NCBI GenBank assembly: GCA_964535215.1
Contig: CAZHST010000001.1
Coordinates: 1-64,000, forward strand
Length of the DNA stretch: 64,000 bases
From: JACQHM01 sp964535215
GTDB taxonomy: Bacteria > Methylomirabilota > Methylomirabilia > Methylomirabilales > JACQHM01
Reading direction: 5' to 3'
A model generated the notes under the pieces. That model ran no database searches. It worked only from the letters and a program-made list of their open reading frames with translations, and was not told the origin of the DNA. Every line of letters begins with the position of its first letter. The first letter of the stretch is position 1. The translations under genes were made by a program, and so were the position numbers. Positions 41,259 through 49,639 of this stretch are shown piece by piece.

Positions 41259-41753
41259 ATGGGAAAACGAGCGAAGAGGTGGCCGTGGGGGCTTGTGGCC
41301 TGGGGGCTGATCCTGCTCTCGCTGGTGGATTCGGCCGGGGCAAGGCGGGGGCCGGTTCTTCAGGTGAAGCCGGAGGACTACGACTTCGGCACCGTCGGCC
41401 GCCTGCAGGGGAAAGTCCAGGCCACCTTTGTCCTCCGGAACCGGGGAGATGCCCCCTTGATCATCCAAGGAGTGAAGACCTCCTGAATGTGCACGACCGC
41501 CACCCTTGAGGTGGCCAGGAGGAAGAGTCCCGTCTTTGACATGCATGCGAATTACCCCGATTGGTCGGAGGTGCTGAAGCCGGGAGAGCGGGCGAGGCTT
41601 ACCGTGACCTTCGATCCCAACTACCACGGGCTGAAGGGGCTGGGGAAGCAGAAGCGGCAGGTCGGGATCTACTCGAACGATTCGAAACGGCCTCTCACCA
41701 TCGTGACCCTGTATGCGACCGTCGTGGATCCGCTGGAGCCCCAACCTCGATAG
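41259..41753 (+). CDS. DUF1573 protein, probable selenoprotein (in-frame TGA)
   Basis: Reading through TGA at 41484-41486 (codon 76) gives 164 residues: signal peptide (to about 26), then a DUF1573 domain, with GPVLQVKPEDYDFGTV and a LRNRGDAPLIIQGVKTS strand before the TGA, and LKPGERARLTVTFDP and GIYSNDSKRPLTI after it. In this family VKTS is followed by Cys-x-Cys-Thr; here it is TGA-ATG-TGC-ACG, so TGA sits exactly at the first Cys and gives U-M-C. Similarity continues unbroken on both sides. A stem-loop begins 12 nt after the TGA. It follows a thioredoxin, suiting a redox U-x-C motif. The alternative is a nonsense mutation leaving 75 residues. Confidence 0.7.
41484..41515 (+). promoter_or_regulatory. 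Candidate bacterial SECIS stem-loop
   Basis: After the TGA come 12 nt, then a perfect 6-bp stem GCCACC/GGTGGC (41499-41504 with 41510-41515) with loop CTTGA. The apical loop starts 18 nt after the TGA, inside the 16-37 nt range used for bacterial SECIS elements. The G is fourth in the loop rather than first or second, a deviation from the common pattern. Confidence 0.5.
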
Positions 41754-41771
41754 GCCCTACAGGAGGGGAAC

Positions 41772-42260
41772 GTGAGGAGACTTCCAAAAGGGGCCGCTGG
41801 TTCCCTGATGGCCTTCGCCCTCTTCCTGGCAGGCGGCGTCAGGGAAGGTTGGGCCGAGCCCCCGAAGCGTTTAGGGGAGCTAGAACTCGTCCATGCCCTC
41901 CGGGGGGAGGAGGCCCTTCAGGCGATCAATCGCCTTCACGGGAAAGAGGTGGCCGGGCAAGAAGCCTATGTTGCCCATTATGAGAAAGATGGGGCGGTGG
42001 CCATGCTCTATGTCTCGAAGGCTTCTTCCTCCGGTCAGGCCGCAGGCCAGGTGAAGCGGATGGCCGAGCGGATCCAGCAGGGGAACACCCCGTTCTATCA
42101 TCTCAAGGCGTCGGAGCGGGGAGGGATGACCGTGTACTCGGCCCTGGGGGAAGGTCGGGTCCACTATTTTTACCGGAGGGGGTCTAAGGTGATCTGGTTA
42201 GCCGCCGACCCTCCGGTTGCAAGACAAGTCCTGGCCGACCTGTTGGACCGGGTTCCGTGA
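41772..42260 (+). CDS. Secreted protein of unknown function
   Basis: 162 residues from GTG 41772 (AGGAGGGG upstream). Signal peptide to about residue 28 (REGWAE). The mature part has INRLHGKEVAGQEAYVAHYEKDG, MLYVSKASSSGQAAGQVKRM and VHYFYRRGSKVIWLAADP, an alpha-beta fold without Cys. Lies between the DUF1573 gene and the ccm genes. Family not recognised. Confidence 0.6.
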   Translation: MRRLPKGAAGSLMAFALFLAGGVREGWAEPPKRLGELELVHALRGEEALQAINRLHGKEVAGQEAYVAHYEKDGAVAMLYVSKASSSGQAAGQVKRMAERIQQGNTPFYHLKASERGGMTVYSALGEGRVHYFYRRGSKVIWLAADPPVARQVLADLLDRVP

Positions 42261-42268
42261 GAAGGGGA

Positions 42269-42652
42269 ATGGATAAACTGGAGGAGCCGAGGCGGTGCTG
42301 GATCAAGCGGTGGGTCGTGCCGGGCCTTCTCCCCATCGCCTTCGTGCTTTACCTGGCCTGGACCTCTACCCGGAGTGACCTGGTGATCCGTGACACAGCG
42401 TTCAAACGGACTGAGAACGGGGTGGTGGTGAGAGGAACCCTGGTCAATCGAACGGCTCGCCCCATCCCGTCCCTTCCCATCGAGGTCCGCTTCTTCAACG
42501 CCTCCCATGAACCGATCGGGGAGGTATCCACCATCGTTCGAGCGGTCCCACCTGGAGGGACCGTCCCCTTTGCCACGGAGGAGGTGCCACTTCCGAACGC
42601 TGCCCACTACCAGGTGACCTTACCGGTTCTACGGACCCCTTACGGGAACTAA
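42269..42652 (+). CDS. Membrane-anchored FxLYD-like domain protein
   Basis: 127 residues. One membrane helix (about 15-34) and an Ig-like beta domain: DTAFKRTENGVVVRGTLVN, PSLPIEVRFFNASHEPIG and VPPGGTVPFATEEV, similar to FxLYD/DUF3426-type domains. ATG 42269 follows AGAAGGGG; GTG 42257 is an alternative. 10 bases before ccmF, so maybe an accessory of cytochrome maturation. Confidence 0.6.
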   Translation: MDKLEEPRRCWIKRWVVPGLLPIAFVLYLAWTSTRSDLVIRDTAFKRTENGVVVRGTLVNRTARPIPSLPIEVRFFNASHEPIGEVSTIVRAVPPGGTVPFATEEVPLPNAAHYQVTLPVLRTPYGN

Positions 42653-42662
42653 AGGAGGGAAG

Positions 42663-44648
42663 ATGACAGAGCTGGCGTATGCCACGTTGGTCCTTGCCTT
42701 GGGGGTCGCCGCCTATTCAGCCGTGGCGGCTGTCGTCGGTGCCCGGCGGGGTTTCCCCGAGCTGATCCGGTCGGCGGAGCGAGGGGCCTTGGCCCTTACA
42801 GGGCTCCTCGGCTTTTCGATGGCTGTACTGGTCGCCGCCTTCCTGACGAACGACTTCCGCCTGACCTACGTCGCCAACTATTCCAGCCGGAAACTCTCCA
42901 CAGCCTACAAGATCGCCGCCCTCTACGGCGGTCAGGATGGCTCCCTCCTGTTCTGGACCTTCATGCTGACCCTCTTCCTCGCCATCGTTGTGCTCCAGAA
43001 CCGCCGCCGAAACCGGGAGCTTATGCCCTACGTCTTAGCTACCTCGATGGCGGTTGCCCTCTTCTTCCTTGTGGTCCTGGTCTTCTTTGCGAACCCCTTT
43101 GAGCGGCTCCCCTTCCCCCCGCCCGATGGCCGGGGGTTGAATCCCCTCCTTCAGAATCCGGGGATGTTCTTCCATCCCCCGACCCTGTACATCGGCTACG
43201 TGGGCTTCACCATCCCCTTCGCCTTCGCCCTGGCCGCCCTCTTGACCGGCCGCCTGGGGACCGAGTGGATCACCAGCACCCGCCGGTGGACGATCTTCGC
43301 CTGGTTCTTCTTGACGTTGGGCAACATGTTCGGGGCCTGGTGGGCCTACCGGATCCTGGGTTGGGGCGGCTACTGGGCCTGGGACCCCGTGGAGAACGCC
43401 TCCTTCATGCCATGGTTGACCGGGACGGCCTACCTCCACTCGGTCATGATCCAGGAGAAGAAGGGGATGCTGAAGGTCTGGAACCTTTCCCTCATCATCC
43501 TGACCTTTGCCCTGTCAATCTTCGGCACGTTTCTCACGAGGAGTGGCGTCCTCTCCTCGGTCCACACCTTCGCCCAGTCGAGCTTAGGGCCCCTGTTCCT
43601 CGGGTTCCTGGGCCTGATCCTCGCCGTCGCCTTTGGCCTCCTCTTCTTTCGCCTCCCGGAGCTGAAAAGCCAGCATGAGCTGGAGGGGATCCTCTCCCGG
43701 GAATCGAGCTTCCTCGTGAATAATCTCCTTCTGGTGGGGATCGCCTTCACGACCTTGTGGGGGACGGTCTTCCCCCTGATCGCCGAGGCCGTCCGGGGGG
43801 TAAAGGTCACGGTGGGACCTCCCTTCTACAACCAGGTGATGGTCCCCTTCGGCCTGGCCCTCCTGTTCATCACCGGGATCTGTCCGTTGATCGCCTGGCG
43901 GCGGGCCTCCTGGGCAAACCTGAAGCGGAACTTCTTCCCCCCTTTCATCTTTGCCCTGGTCGGGACCGGCTTCCTCGTCCTGTTCGGCATCCGACGGCCC
44001 CTGGTCCTCTTCACCTTTTCCCTCCTCCTCTTCGTCGCGGCGACCATCGGCCTGGAATTCTATCGAGGAACTAGGGCACGCCGTGAGATGGTCGGAGGAG
44101 GGTTCCCCAGGGCCCTTGGGGGTCTCATCTGGCGGAACCGGCGCCGCTACGGGGGCTACATCATCCACCTGGGTGTCCTCCTGCTGGTCCTGGCCATCGC
44201 CGGGGAGGCCTTCAGGGTGGAGCGGGAGGCGTATCTCAAGAAGGGGGAGGAGCTTACGGTCGGCCGCTACCGCCTCCGCTACGAGGGACCGGTGGCCTTC
44301 GAACGGGGGGATACGATGGTGGTCGGGGCCAGGATCGCCGTCTCCAATCAGGGGAAGACCCTTGGGGTCCTTGTCCCCGAGAAGCGGCTCCACGCCGGCT
44401 CGGACCAGCCCCACACGATGGCCGCCATCTTCAGCAGCTTGAAAGAGGACCTCTACCTCATCCTGGCCTCTATTGATGAACAGGGGATCAGTATGCGGGC
44501 CTTGATCAATCCCTTCATGATGTGGATGTGGATCGGGTCCTACGTCATCGGCCTCGGGACCTTGATCGTCATGTGGCCTGAGCGGAAGGGGCGCCGTCGT
44601 CCCCAGCCGGCGTTTCGAGGGGAGGTGCGGGAAGATGCGTTGGTCTAA
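42663..44648 (+). CDS. ccmF: Cytochrome c haem lyase CcmF
   Basis: 661 residues with about 14-15 helices. The haem-handling WWD box is WGGYWAWDPVENASFMPWL near residue 238, flanked by conserved His (FHPPTLYIGY, YLHS). It transfers haem to apocytochromes in the periplasm together with CcmH. Overlaps ccmH by 14 bases. Confidence 0.95.
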   Translation: MTELAYATLVLALGVAAYSAVAAVVGARRGFPELIRSAERGALALTGLLGFSMAVLVAAFLTNDFRLTYVANYSSRKLSTAYKIAALYGGQDGSLLFWTFMLTLFLAIVVLQNRRRNRELMPYVLATSMAVALFFLVVLVFFANPFERLPFPPPDGRGLNPLLQNPGMFFHPPTLYIGYVGFTIPFAFALAALLTGRLGTEWITSTRRWTIFAWFFLTLGNMFGAWWAYRILGWGGYWAWDPVENASFMPWLTGTAYLHSVMIQEKKGMLKVWNLSLIILTFALSIFGTFLTRSGVLSSVHTFAQSSLGPLFLGFLGLILAVAFGLLFFRLPELKSQHELEGILSRESSFLVNNLLLVGIAFTTLWGTVFPLIAEAVRGVKVTVGPPFYNQVMVPFGLALLFITGICPLIAWRRASWANLKRNFFPPFIFALVGTGFLVLFGIRRPLVLFTFSLLLFVAATIGLEFYRGTRARREMVGGGFPRALGGLIWRNRRRYGGYIIHLGVLLLVLAIAGEAFRVEREAYLKKGEELTVGRYRLRYEGPVAFERGDTMVVGARIAVSNQGKTLGVLVPEKRLHAGSDQPHTMAAIFSSLKEDLYLILASIDEQGISMRALINPFMMWMWIGSYVIGLGTLIVMWPERKGRRRPQPAFRGEVREDALV

Positions 44649-45114
44649 GTTCACAGCGTTCCTGGGAGGCTTCCTCCTCGTGATGGTGGTCTCTGTTCCA
44701 TCGAAGGCCGCCCTGGCGGTGAACGAGGTGGCCCGGGAGTTCATCTGCAACTGCGGCTGCAACAAGGTCCTGACCGAATGCGATATGCCGTGCGGGGCCG
44801 AGCTCAGGGGGATCATCAAGGCGAAGCTCCAGGAGGGGTGGGACAGATCCCGGATCATCCAGTTCATGGTCCAAAACTACGGCGAGCGCCTGTTGGCGGC
44901 GCCGACGAAGAAGGGGTTCAACCTGACCGCCTGGGTGACTCCGTTCCTGGCCCTCTTCACCGGTGCTTTCCTTGTCGTCCTCGTCATCCGCCGGTGGGCC
45001 GGCCGGGCCTCCCCCCTCGTCTCTTCCCTGGATCCCTCCTTGAGGGAATACCTGGAGCAAAAGCACGGGAAAAGGCTCGAGGAAGAACTGAAGCGGTTCG
45101 AAGGGGGAGGGTGA
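44635..45114 (+). CDS. ccmH: Cytochrome c maturation protein CcmH
   Basis: 159 residues: signal peptide to about residue 26, a three-helix CcmH domain with the thiol motif CNCGCNKVLTECDMPCG, and a C-terminal membrane helix (about 105-122). The usual LRCPVC is replaced by an unusual Cys-rich form (five Cys), as in some non-proteobacterial lineages. It reduces apocytochrome thiols. Coupled to ccmF. Confidence 0.9.
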   Translation: MRWSKFTAFLGGFLLVMVVSVPSKAALAVNEVAREFICNCGCNKVLTECDMPCGAELRGIIKAKLQEGWDRSRIIQFMVQNYGERLLAAPTKKGFNLTAWVTPFLALFTGAFLVVLVIRRWAGRASPLVSSLDPSLREYLEQKHGKRLEEELKRFEGGG

Positions 45115-45115
45115 A

Positions 45116-45532
45116 ATGGCTCTCATCGCCTGGGCGGTGATCTTTACCACAGTGGTCCTGTTCCTGGCCTGGCCTCTCTTCAAGCCTCGAAGGGCCTTTG
45201 ACGCCACGAGCGGGGGGGAGGGATCGGAGCTCCTCGCCAGGAAGGGGGAGCTCTACGCCGCCTTGACGGATCTGGAGTTCGACTACCGGATGGGGAAGCT
45301 TTCCGAAGGGGACTACCGGGAGCTGAGGGAGAAATACCGCCTCGAGGCCCTGGCGCTCCTCGATCAGGTGGACAAAAGGGAGGAGCTGGGGGAACTCTTG
45401 GAGCAGGAGGTGGAGGCCAGGCGGATGAAGCGGAGGATCTGCCCCGGCTGCGGTGCCGGACGATCTGTCGAGGATCGGTTCTGCCGGAGGTGTGGCATAT
45501 CCTTCGTCACGGAGATCACGAGGAGGGAGTAG
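45116..45532 (+). CDS. CcmI-like membrane protein with zinc ribbon
   Basis: 138 residues. Membrane helix (about 3-22), then ELLARKGELYAALTDLEFDYRMGKLSEGDYRELREKY, the CcmI/CycH N-terminal helical pair, and a C-terminal zinc ribbon (CPGCGAG...CRRCG). No TPR part. Starts 1 base after ccmH stop; likely an accessory of the haem lyase. Confidence 0.75.
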   Translation: MALIAWAVIFTTVVLFLAWPLFKPRRAFDATSGGEGSELLARKGELYAALTDLEFDYRMGKLSEGDYRELREKYRLEALALLDQVDKREELGELLEQEVEARRMKRRICPGCGAGRSVEDRFCRRCGISFVTEITRRE

Positions 45533-46674
45533 TGAGGGGTCGAGGGGTGTTTACCGTCACCATGGGCCTTCTGCTTTTCCTTCCCCTTGGTGCTTGGGCC
45601 GCCGTGTTGGAGGGGAGGCTCACGAACAAAACCCCCGGCGGTCGCGGGGTCGGCGGCGTCGAGATCGCCCTGATCGCCTCGAGGGGTGAAAAGGAGGAGA
45701 GGCAAACGACCAGGACCGATCCGGGGGGGGCCTTCCGCTTCACCAACGTCGCCCCTGAGGAGCGCTACCGGGTGAACCTGAGGTACCAGGGGGCCGAGTA
45801 CAACACCGAGGTCACGTTCAAACCGGGAGAAGGAAAGCGTCGGATCGAGATCCCGGTCTACGATGCGACCGACGACCCAGGGGTCCTTCACGTGAAGGTG
45901 CACCATCTGCTGATGGAAGCGGGGGAGGGATCCCTCCTGGTCAAGGAGCTCCTCCTCGTTGAGAACGTAGGGGACAGAGCCTTCATCGGTGCCCGGCCGG
46001 TTGGTCAAGGGAGGCGGGCGACGCTCCAGTTCACATTGCCAGAAGGTGCCGACGGACTTCAGTACCTCTCAGGGTTGATGGAGTGCTGTGTCGTTCCCAT
46101 GGGATCAGGCTTTGTAGACACGATGGACGTGAAGCCCGGGGTCCGGGAGATCGGCTTCGCATATACACTCAAGCCAGGCTCCGACCGGTACACCTTTGTA
46201 AGGCCCCTGGACTATCCGACGGAGGGTGTCAATGTCTTTGTGAACGGTGGGGTTAAGGCGGAGGGTCCGACCTTGGAGGCGAGGGGGGCCGTCGAGATCC
46301 AGGGCCAGCGCTACCTCCATCTTGCGGGGAAGGCTCTGAAGCCCGGCACCTCCTTGACAGTGCAGCTCCACGGCCTTCCGTTCCGATCAGGCCTCGTTCG
46401 ATACCTTGCCTTCGGGGCCGTTGTCCTCCTTCTGGGGGTAGGCGTGGCCTATCCTCTCTTCCGGAGACGGAGCCATCCCCGGCCAGCGGGCCTGACCTCG
46501 AAGGAGGCCCTGGAGGCGAGCTTTCGTGAGCTGATCGAGGCCCTTGCAAAGCTGGACGATGCCTTCGAGGCGGGGGAGCTGCCGCCGGAGGAGTACAAGC
46601 GGCTCCGGGCTGAGCGGAAGACGGCGCTTCTGGAGGTGGCCGAGCGGTTGAAAGGTTTCGAGAGAGGAGGGTAA
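45532..46674 (+). CDS. Secreted carboxypeptidase-regulatory-like domain protein, membrane anchored
   Basis: 380 residues from GTG 45532, which shares a base with the previous stop. Signal peptide to about residue 24, an Ig-like CarboxypepD_reg domain (LEGRLTNKTPGGRGVGGVEI, FRFTNVAPEERYRV), a larger beta region, a membrane helix (about 295-315) and a cytoplasmic tail with a coiled pair (LDDAFEAGELPPEEYKRLR) similar to the CcmI-like protein. Position suggests a cytochrome c maturation accessory. Family not named. Confidence 0.65.
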   Translation: MRGRGVFTVTMGLLLFLPLGAWAAVLEGRLTNKTPGGRGVGGVEIALIASRGEKEERQTTRTDPGGAFRFTNVAPEERYRVNLRYQGAEYNTEVTFKPGEGKRRIEIPVYDATDDPGVLHVKVHHLLMEAGEGSLLVKELLLVENVGDRAFIGARPVGQGRRATLQFTLPEGADGLQYLSGLMECCVVPMGSGFVDTMDVKPGVREIGFAYTLKPGSDRYTFVRPLDYPTEGVNVFVNGGVKAEGPTLEARGAVEIQGQRYLHLAGKALKPGTSLTVQLHGLPFRSGLVRYLAFGAVVLLLGVGVAYPLFRRRSHPRPAGLTSKEALEASFRELIEALAKLDDAFEAGELPPEEYKRLRAERKTALLEVAERLKGFERGG

Positions 46675-46677
46675 CCG

Positions 46678-46923
46678 ATGGGGTTTAAGCAGTCATGGCG
46701 GACCATTGTCAGCGGGGCCATCGTCGTCCTGGGGGGGTTGATGATCTTGGGGGTCAGCCCGTGGCAGATCTTCCTGGTGTTGCTCCTGTTGGCCTGCCCC
46801 CTCCTGCATTTGTTAGGGCTGCACGGGGGGCATGGAGGGCATGGGCACGAGGGAATGGAGGTAGAAAAGCCCATGAGTGCGCGGGGAGGAGAAGAGGCCG
46901 ATGTGGACCGGCAGGCCGGCTGA
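46678..46923 (+). CDS. DUF2933-like small membrane protein
   Basis: 81 residues. Two hydrophobic segments (about 10-27 and 29-46) end in CPLLHLLGLHGGHGGHGHEG, the His-rich motif of DUF2933 proteins, which commonly accompany copper efflux genes. The His cluster probably binds metal at the membrane surface. 3 bases after the previous gene. Confidence 0.75.
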   Translation: MGFKQSWRTIVSGAIVVLGGLMILGVSPWQIFLVLLLLACPLLHLLGLHGGHGGHGHEGMEVEKPMSARGGEEADVDRQAG

Positions 46924-46938
46924 GCCGGAGAGGAGGCT

Positions 46939-47715
46939 GTGGTGTACCCGATTCTGTTCAGGATCGGAGGCTTCCAGCTCCGGTCCTACGGTGTGGTCGT
47001 CGCCCTGGCATTCCTCGTTGCGTATCTTCTGGCCAGGAAGGAGGCGGCGCGGAAGGGGATTGACCCGGCGCGGCTTGAAGAGTTCGCCACTTATGCGGTG
47101 CTTTTCGGCCTGCTGGGGGCGAGATTGTACTATTTCGCCTTCTTCGATCCTCAGATCTTCTTTAAGCAGCCGTGGGAGATCCTCGCCGTCTGGAAAGGGG
47201 GCCTGGCCCTCCACGGCGGTCTCCTCGCCGGCCTCTTTGTCGTCATCTGGTTCTGCCGAACATACCAGATCCCCTTCTGGAGGCTCGCTGACACCCTGGC
47301 CCCTTCCCTCATCCTTGGACAGGCCATCGGGAGGATCGCCTGCTTCTTAAGCGGCGACGCCTATGGCAAGCCGACGGACCTCCCCTGGGCGGTGACCTTC
47401 ACCGATCCCAATGCCCTGGCCCCTTTGGGTGTCCCCCTCCACCCCACCCAGCTTTACGAGTTCGGCCTGGACCTCCTCCTTTTCGGGTTCTTATGGATGT
47501 GGCGGCGGCGGACCACGTTCCAGGGCCAACTGGCGTTGATGTACACCAGCGGCTACGGGGTGATCCGGTTCGTCGTGGAGAACTTCCGGGGCGATCAGTT
47601 GCAGTTTGCCGGCGGCATTTCGGCCGCCCAGACCTTAAGTCTTCTCATCCTGATCGCCTCGGCTGTCACGTTCGTTCTCCTCAGGGTAAAGGAGAAAAAG
47701 GGTAGGCCAAGATGA
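46939..47715 (+). CDS. lgt: Prolipoprotein diacylglyceryl transferase
   Basis: 258 residues with seven helices. Contains GGLALHGGLLAG, the Lgt signature (GQAIGRIACFLSGDAYG) and PLHPTQLYEFGLDLLLF. It attaches diacylglycerol to the lipobox Cys of lipoproteins. GTG 46939 or 46942 start. Overlaps the ZIP gene by 4 bases. Confidence 0.93.
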   Translation: MVYPILFRIGGFQLRSYGVVVALAFLVAYLLARKEAARKGIDPARLEEFATYAVLFGLLGARLYYFAFFDPQIFFKQPWEILAVWKGGLALHGGLLAGLFVVIWFCRTYQIPFWRLADTLAPSLILGQAIGRIACFLSGDAYGKPTDLPWAVTFTDPNALAPLGVPLHPTQLYEFGLDLLLFGFLWMWRRRTTFQGQLALMYTSGYGVIRFVVENFRGDQLQFAGGISAAQTLSLLILIASAVTFVLLRVKEKKGRPR

Positions 47716-48404
47716 TTCCATTGCTGTACGCCCTCGTAACGGTCGTGGCTACCCTTGTCGGGGGGTTGCTCTCCCTCTCGGGCAGGTTCGCCAAAATGGA
47801 CCTCCGGTACTTGGTCGCCTTTGCGGCGGGAGGCCTCGTCTCCATTGCCTTCTTCGACATGCTCCCCGAGGGGGCGGGCCAGCACACCTCCCTCCTAGCC
47901 GCCGGGTTCTTCGCCATCTACCTTCTGGAGAAGCTGATCCTGATCCACACCTGTGGAGAGGCGGAATGCGGGACCCACACGATCGGGTGGGTCGCCTTGA
48001 TCGGCATCGGCACGGAGAGTTTCATTGATGGCTTAGGCATCGGCGCGGGCTACGCGCTAAACCCCGGCCTCGGGTTGGGCATCGCCGCTGCCGTCTTCCT
48101 CCACGAGCTACCGCGGGGGTTCTCCACCGCCGTGATCATGCGACAGGCCGGCTACCGCCGGCCCCTGATCCTTCTGAGTCTCCTCGCCGATGCCCTGCCC
48201 ACGCCACTGGGGGTGCTCCTTTCCGGGGTCTTTCCCGATCACGTCTTCCAACGGATCGTTGCCTTCGCCGCCGGGACGTTCCTCTACATCGGCGCCGGCG
48301 ACCTCCTCCCGGAGGCCCACCGGAGGTTCAACATGAGGGTGATCCTCTCCCTCTTGGTGGGGGCGGCCCTCGTCCCCCTGTTGAGTAGCCTGGCTCGGCT
48401 GTGA
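47712..48404 (+). CDS. ZIP-family metal transporter
   Basis: 230 residues with about eight helices. The metal site is seen in helix 4 (GTESFIDGLGIG, where ZIPs have HxxxD/N) and helix 5 (FLHELPRGFS, the HExPx motif). The His usual in helix 4 is replaced by Glu-Ser, so specificity may be altered. A histidine-poor loop carries HTCGEAECGTHT. It likely imports zinc or related divalent metal. Confidence 0.85.
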   Translation: MIPLLYALVTVVATLVGGLLSLSGRFAKMDLRYLVAFAAGGLVSIAFFDMLPEGAGQHTSLLAAGFFAIYLLEKLILIHTCGEAECGTHTIGWVALIGIGTESFIDGLGIGAGYALNPGLGLGIAAAVFLHELPRGFSTAVIMRQAGYRRPLILLSLLADALPTPLGVLLSGVFPDHVFQRIVAFAAGTFLYIGAGDLLPEAHRRFNMRVILSLLVGAALVPLLSSLARL

Positions 48405-48434
48405 TCTCCATGACCGTCGTTCATGTTTCCTGGA

Positions 48435-48482
48435 CAGGGATCACCCAAAAGAGCTACCCAGGGATCACCCAAAAGAGCTACC
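48435..48482. repeat. Tandem 24-bp repeat, possible IS end
   Basis: CAGGGATCACCCAAAAGAGC followed by TACC occurs twice in a row with period 24, 30 bases after the ZIP stop. Short direct repeats like this with an adjoining TGTTTCC occur at the ends of IS21-type elements; no transposase is present. The rest of the gap to 48615 shows nothing else clear. Confidence 0.45.
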
Positions 48483-48614
48483 CGTTAAGTAGTCCTTTTT
48501 TCCTGAAAAATGATCCCTTTAGAGGCTGGTCCCCGGGCGAGTAGGGCCCTATCTTTACATTGAGAAGGGAAACGTGAGGAGAGGAGACGAGTAGTTCCTG
48601 GACCGGTGATAGCG

Positions 48615-48989
48615 ATGGGGCAGCAGAATGGACTTTCGTTGTTCCTCCTGGTGCTTGTCTCGGGAGCGGCCCTGATCTGTTCCCCGGCCGCCACCCCCGA
48701 GGAGGCCCGTCACCATGCTGAGCACCTCCAAGGGTCGGCCGGGCATGCCGACCATCGGGACGCCTGCGAAGACGACCAGCCCGTGCTGACCACCGCTCTC
48801 CAGCGGACCGAGCTTCCCGGTCGAAGCGATGAGGTCTCTTCATCCTCCCCTGAAGCTCGACAGGCTCAAGAGATTGGCAGACAGGTGTTGGGGGTGGCAG
48901 TGGACCTCCCGGCCTTCCTTACAGGATCTCCGCCATACCGCAAGCCTTCGGCGAAACTCTACACGCTCCACCGCTCCTATCTGATTTAA
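48615..48989 (+). CDS. Secreted His-rich small protein
   Basis: 124 residues. Signal peptide to about residue 24, then ARHHAEHLQGSAGHADHRDAC, a His-rich stretch, a Ser-rich linker and a C-terminus ending LYTLHRSYLI. The His cluster suggests metal binding. A weak ribosome site lies upstream (GAGGAGACGAG is 30 bases away), so the start is uncertain; GTG 48606 is an alternative. Family not recognised. The 183 bases after it to 49173 show no gene. Confidence 0.5.
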   Translation: MGQQNGLSLFLLVLVSGAALICSPAATPEEARHHAEHLQGSAGHADHRDACEDDQPVLTTALQRTELPGRSDEVSSSSPEARQAQEIGRQVLGVAVDLPAFLTGSPPYRKPSAKLYTLHRSYLI

Positions 48990-49172
48990 CCCGCCTCGGA
49001 GTTCCTTCCTCTTTTTGCCTTCGTTCTTTCCTTTCAACATTGTCCCTTTGAAGAGGGGAGGACATCACGTTCCTGAGCAACTCTCCTCAGAAGGCTCCCG
49101 GCTCTCCCGGTGGGGGTGGGCGTGAAACGTCATGGATCAGGACTGAAACGGATTCCGAGGGAGGGAGAGAGG

Positions 49173-49622
49173 ATGAATGGAGGTCGGGGCCTCATCCTGC
49201 TGTTGGCCTTCTTGGTCGTGCTCTTTTCTGCCACGATCGGCTATTTCGTGATTCAAACATATTCATTGTCATCCCAACCGCTTGCGGAGGCCGAGCCTCC
49301 TGAGGCCAGGCAATTCACCATCGTGATGCAAATGCTTGGGATGGGGAAAAATGAGTTCCACCGGTGGACCCCGGGGGTCCTGGTGGTGAACAAGGGCGAC
49401 ACCGTCATCCTGAGGGTCGTCAATGCCGATGACGACGCCGCCCATGGATTCGCCCTTGCCGCCTATGACATCTTCGAGCCCAGGATCGCGCCAGGCAAGG
49501 CTGTGACCTTCCAGTTCGTCGCCAAGAAGCCTGGCATCTTCCACTTCTCCTGTGCCACGGAACGCTGCGCCAAGGACCACGGTGACCAAACGGGCCAGCT
49601 CGTCGTCCTGGGTCCCTCATAG
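49173..49622 (+). CDS. Membrane-anchored cupredoxin (CuA-like)
   Basis: 149 residues from ATG 49173 (GGGAGGGAGAG upstream). A membrane helix (about 6-28) and a COX2-like cupredoxin: GVLVVNKGDTVILRVVN, AHGFALAAYDI and FHFSCATERCAKDHGDQ. The loop gives C-x4-C-x3-H, one residue longer than the C-x3-C of CuA, and Gln replaces the Met ligand. It precedes the ferredoxin-NrfD genes and may be the electron acceptor or donor of that complex. Confidence 0.75.
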   Translation: MNGGRGLILLLAFLVVLFSATIGYFVIQTYSLSSQPLAEAEPPEARQFTIVMQMLGMGKNEFHRWTPGVLVVNKGDTVILRVVNADDDAAHGFALAAYDIFEPRIAPGKAVTFQFVAKKPGIFHFSCATERCAKDHGDQTGQLVVLGPS

Positions 49623-49639
49623 GGGAAGGAGGAGCAACC

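Noticed and set aside
43584..44867. 427-codon open frame on the minus strand opposite ccmF
   Set aside because: Charged, proline-rich shadow of the ccmF/ccmH genes with no recognisable fold.
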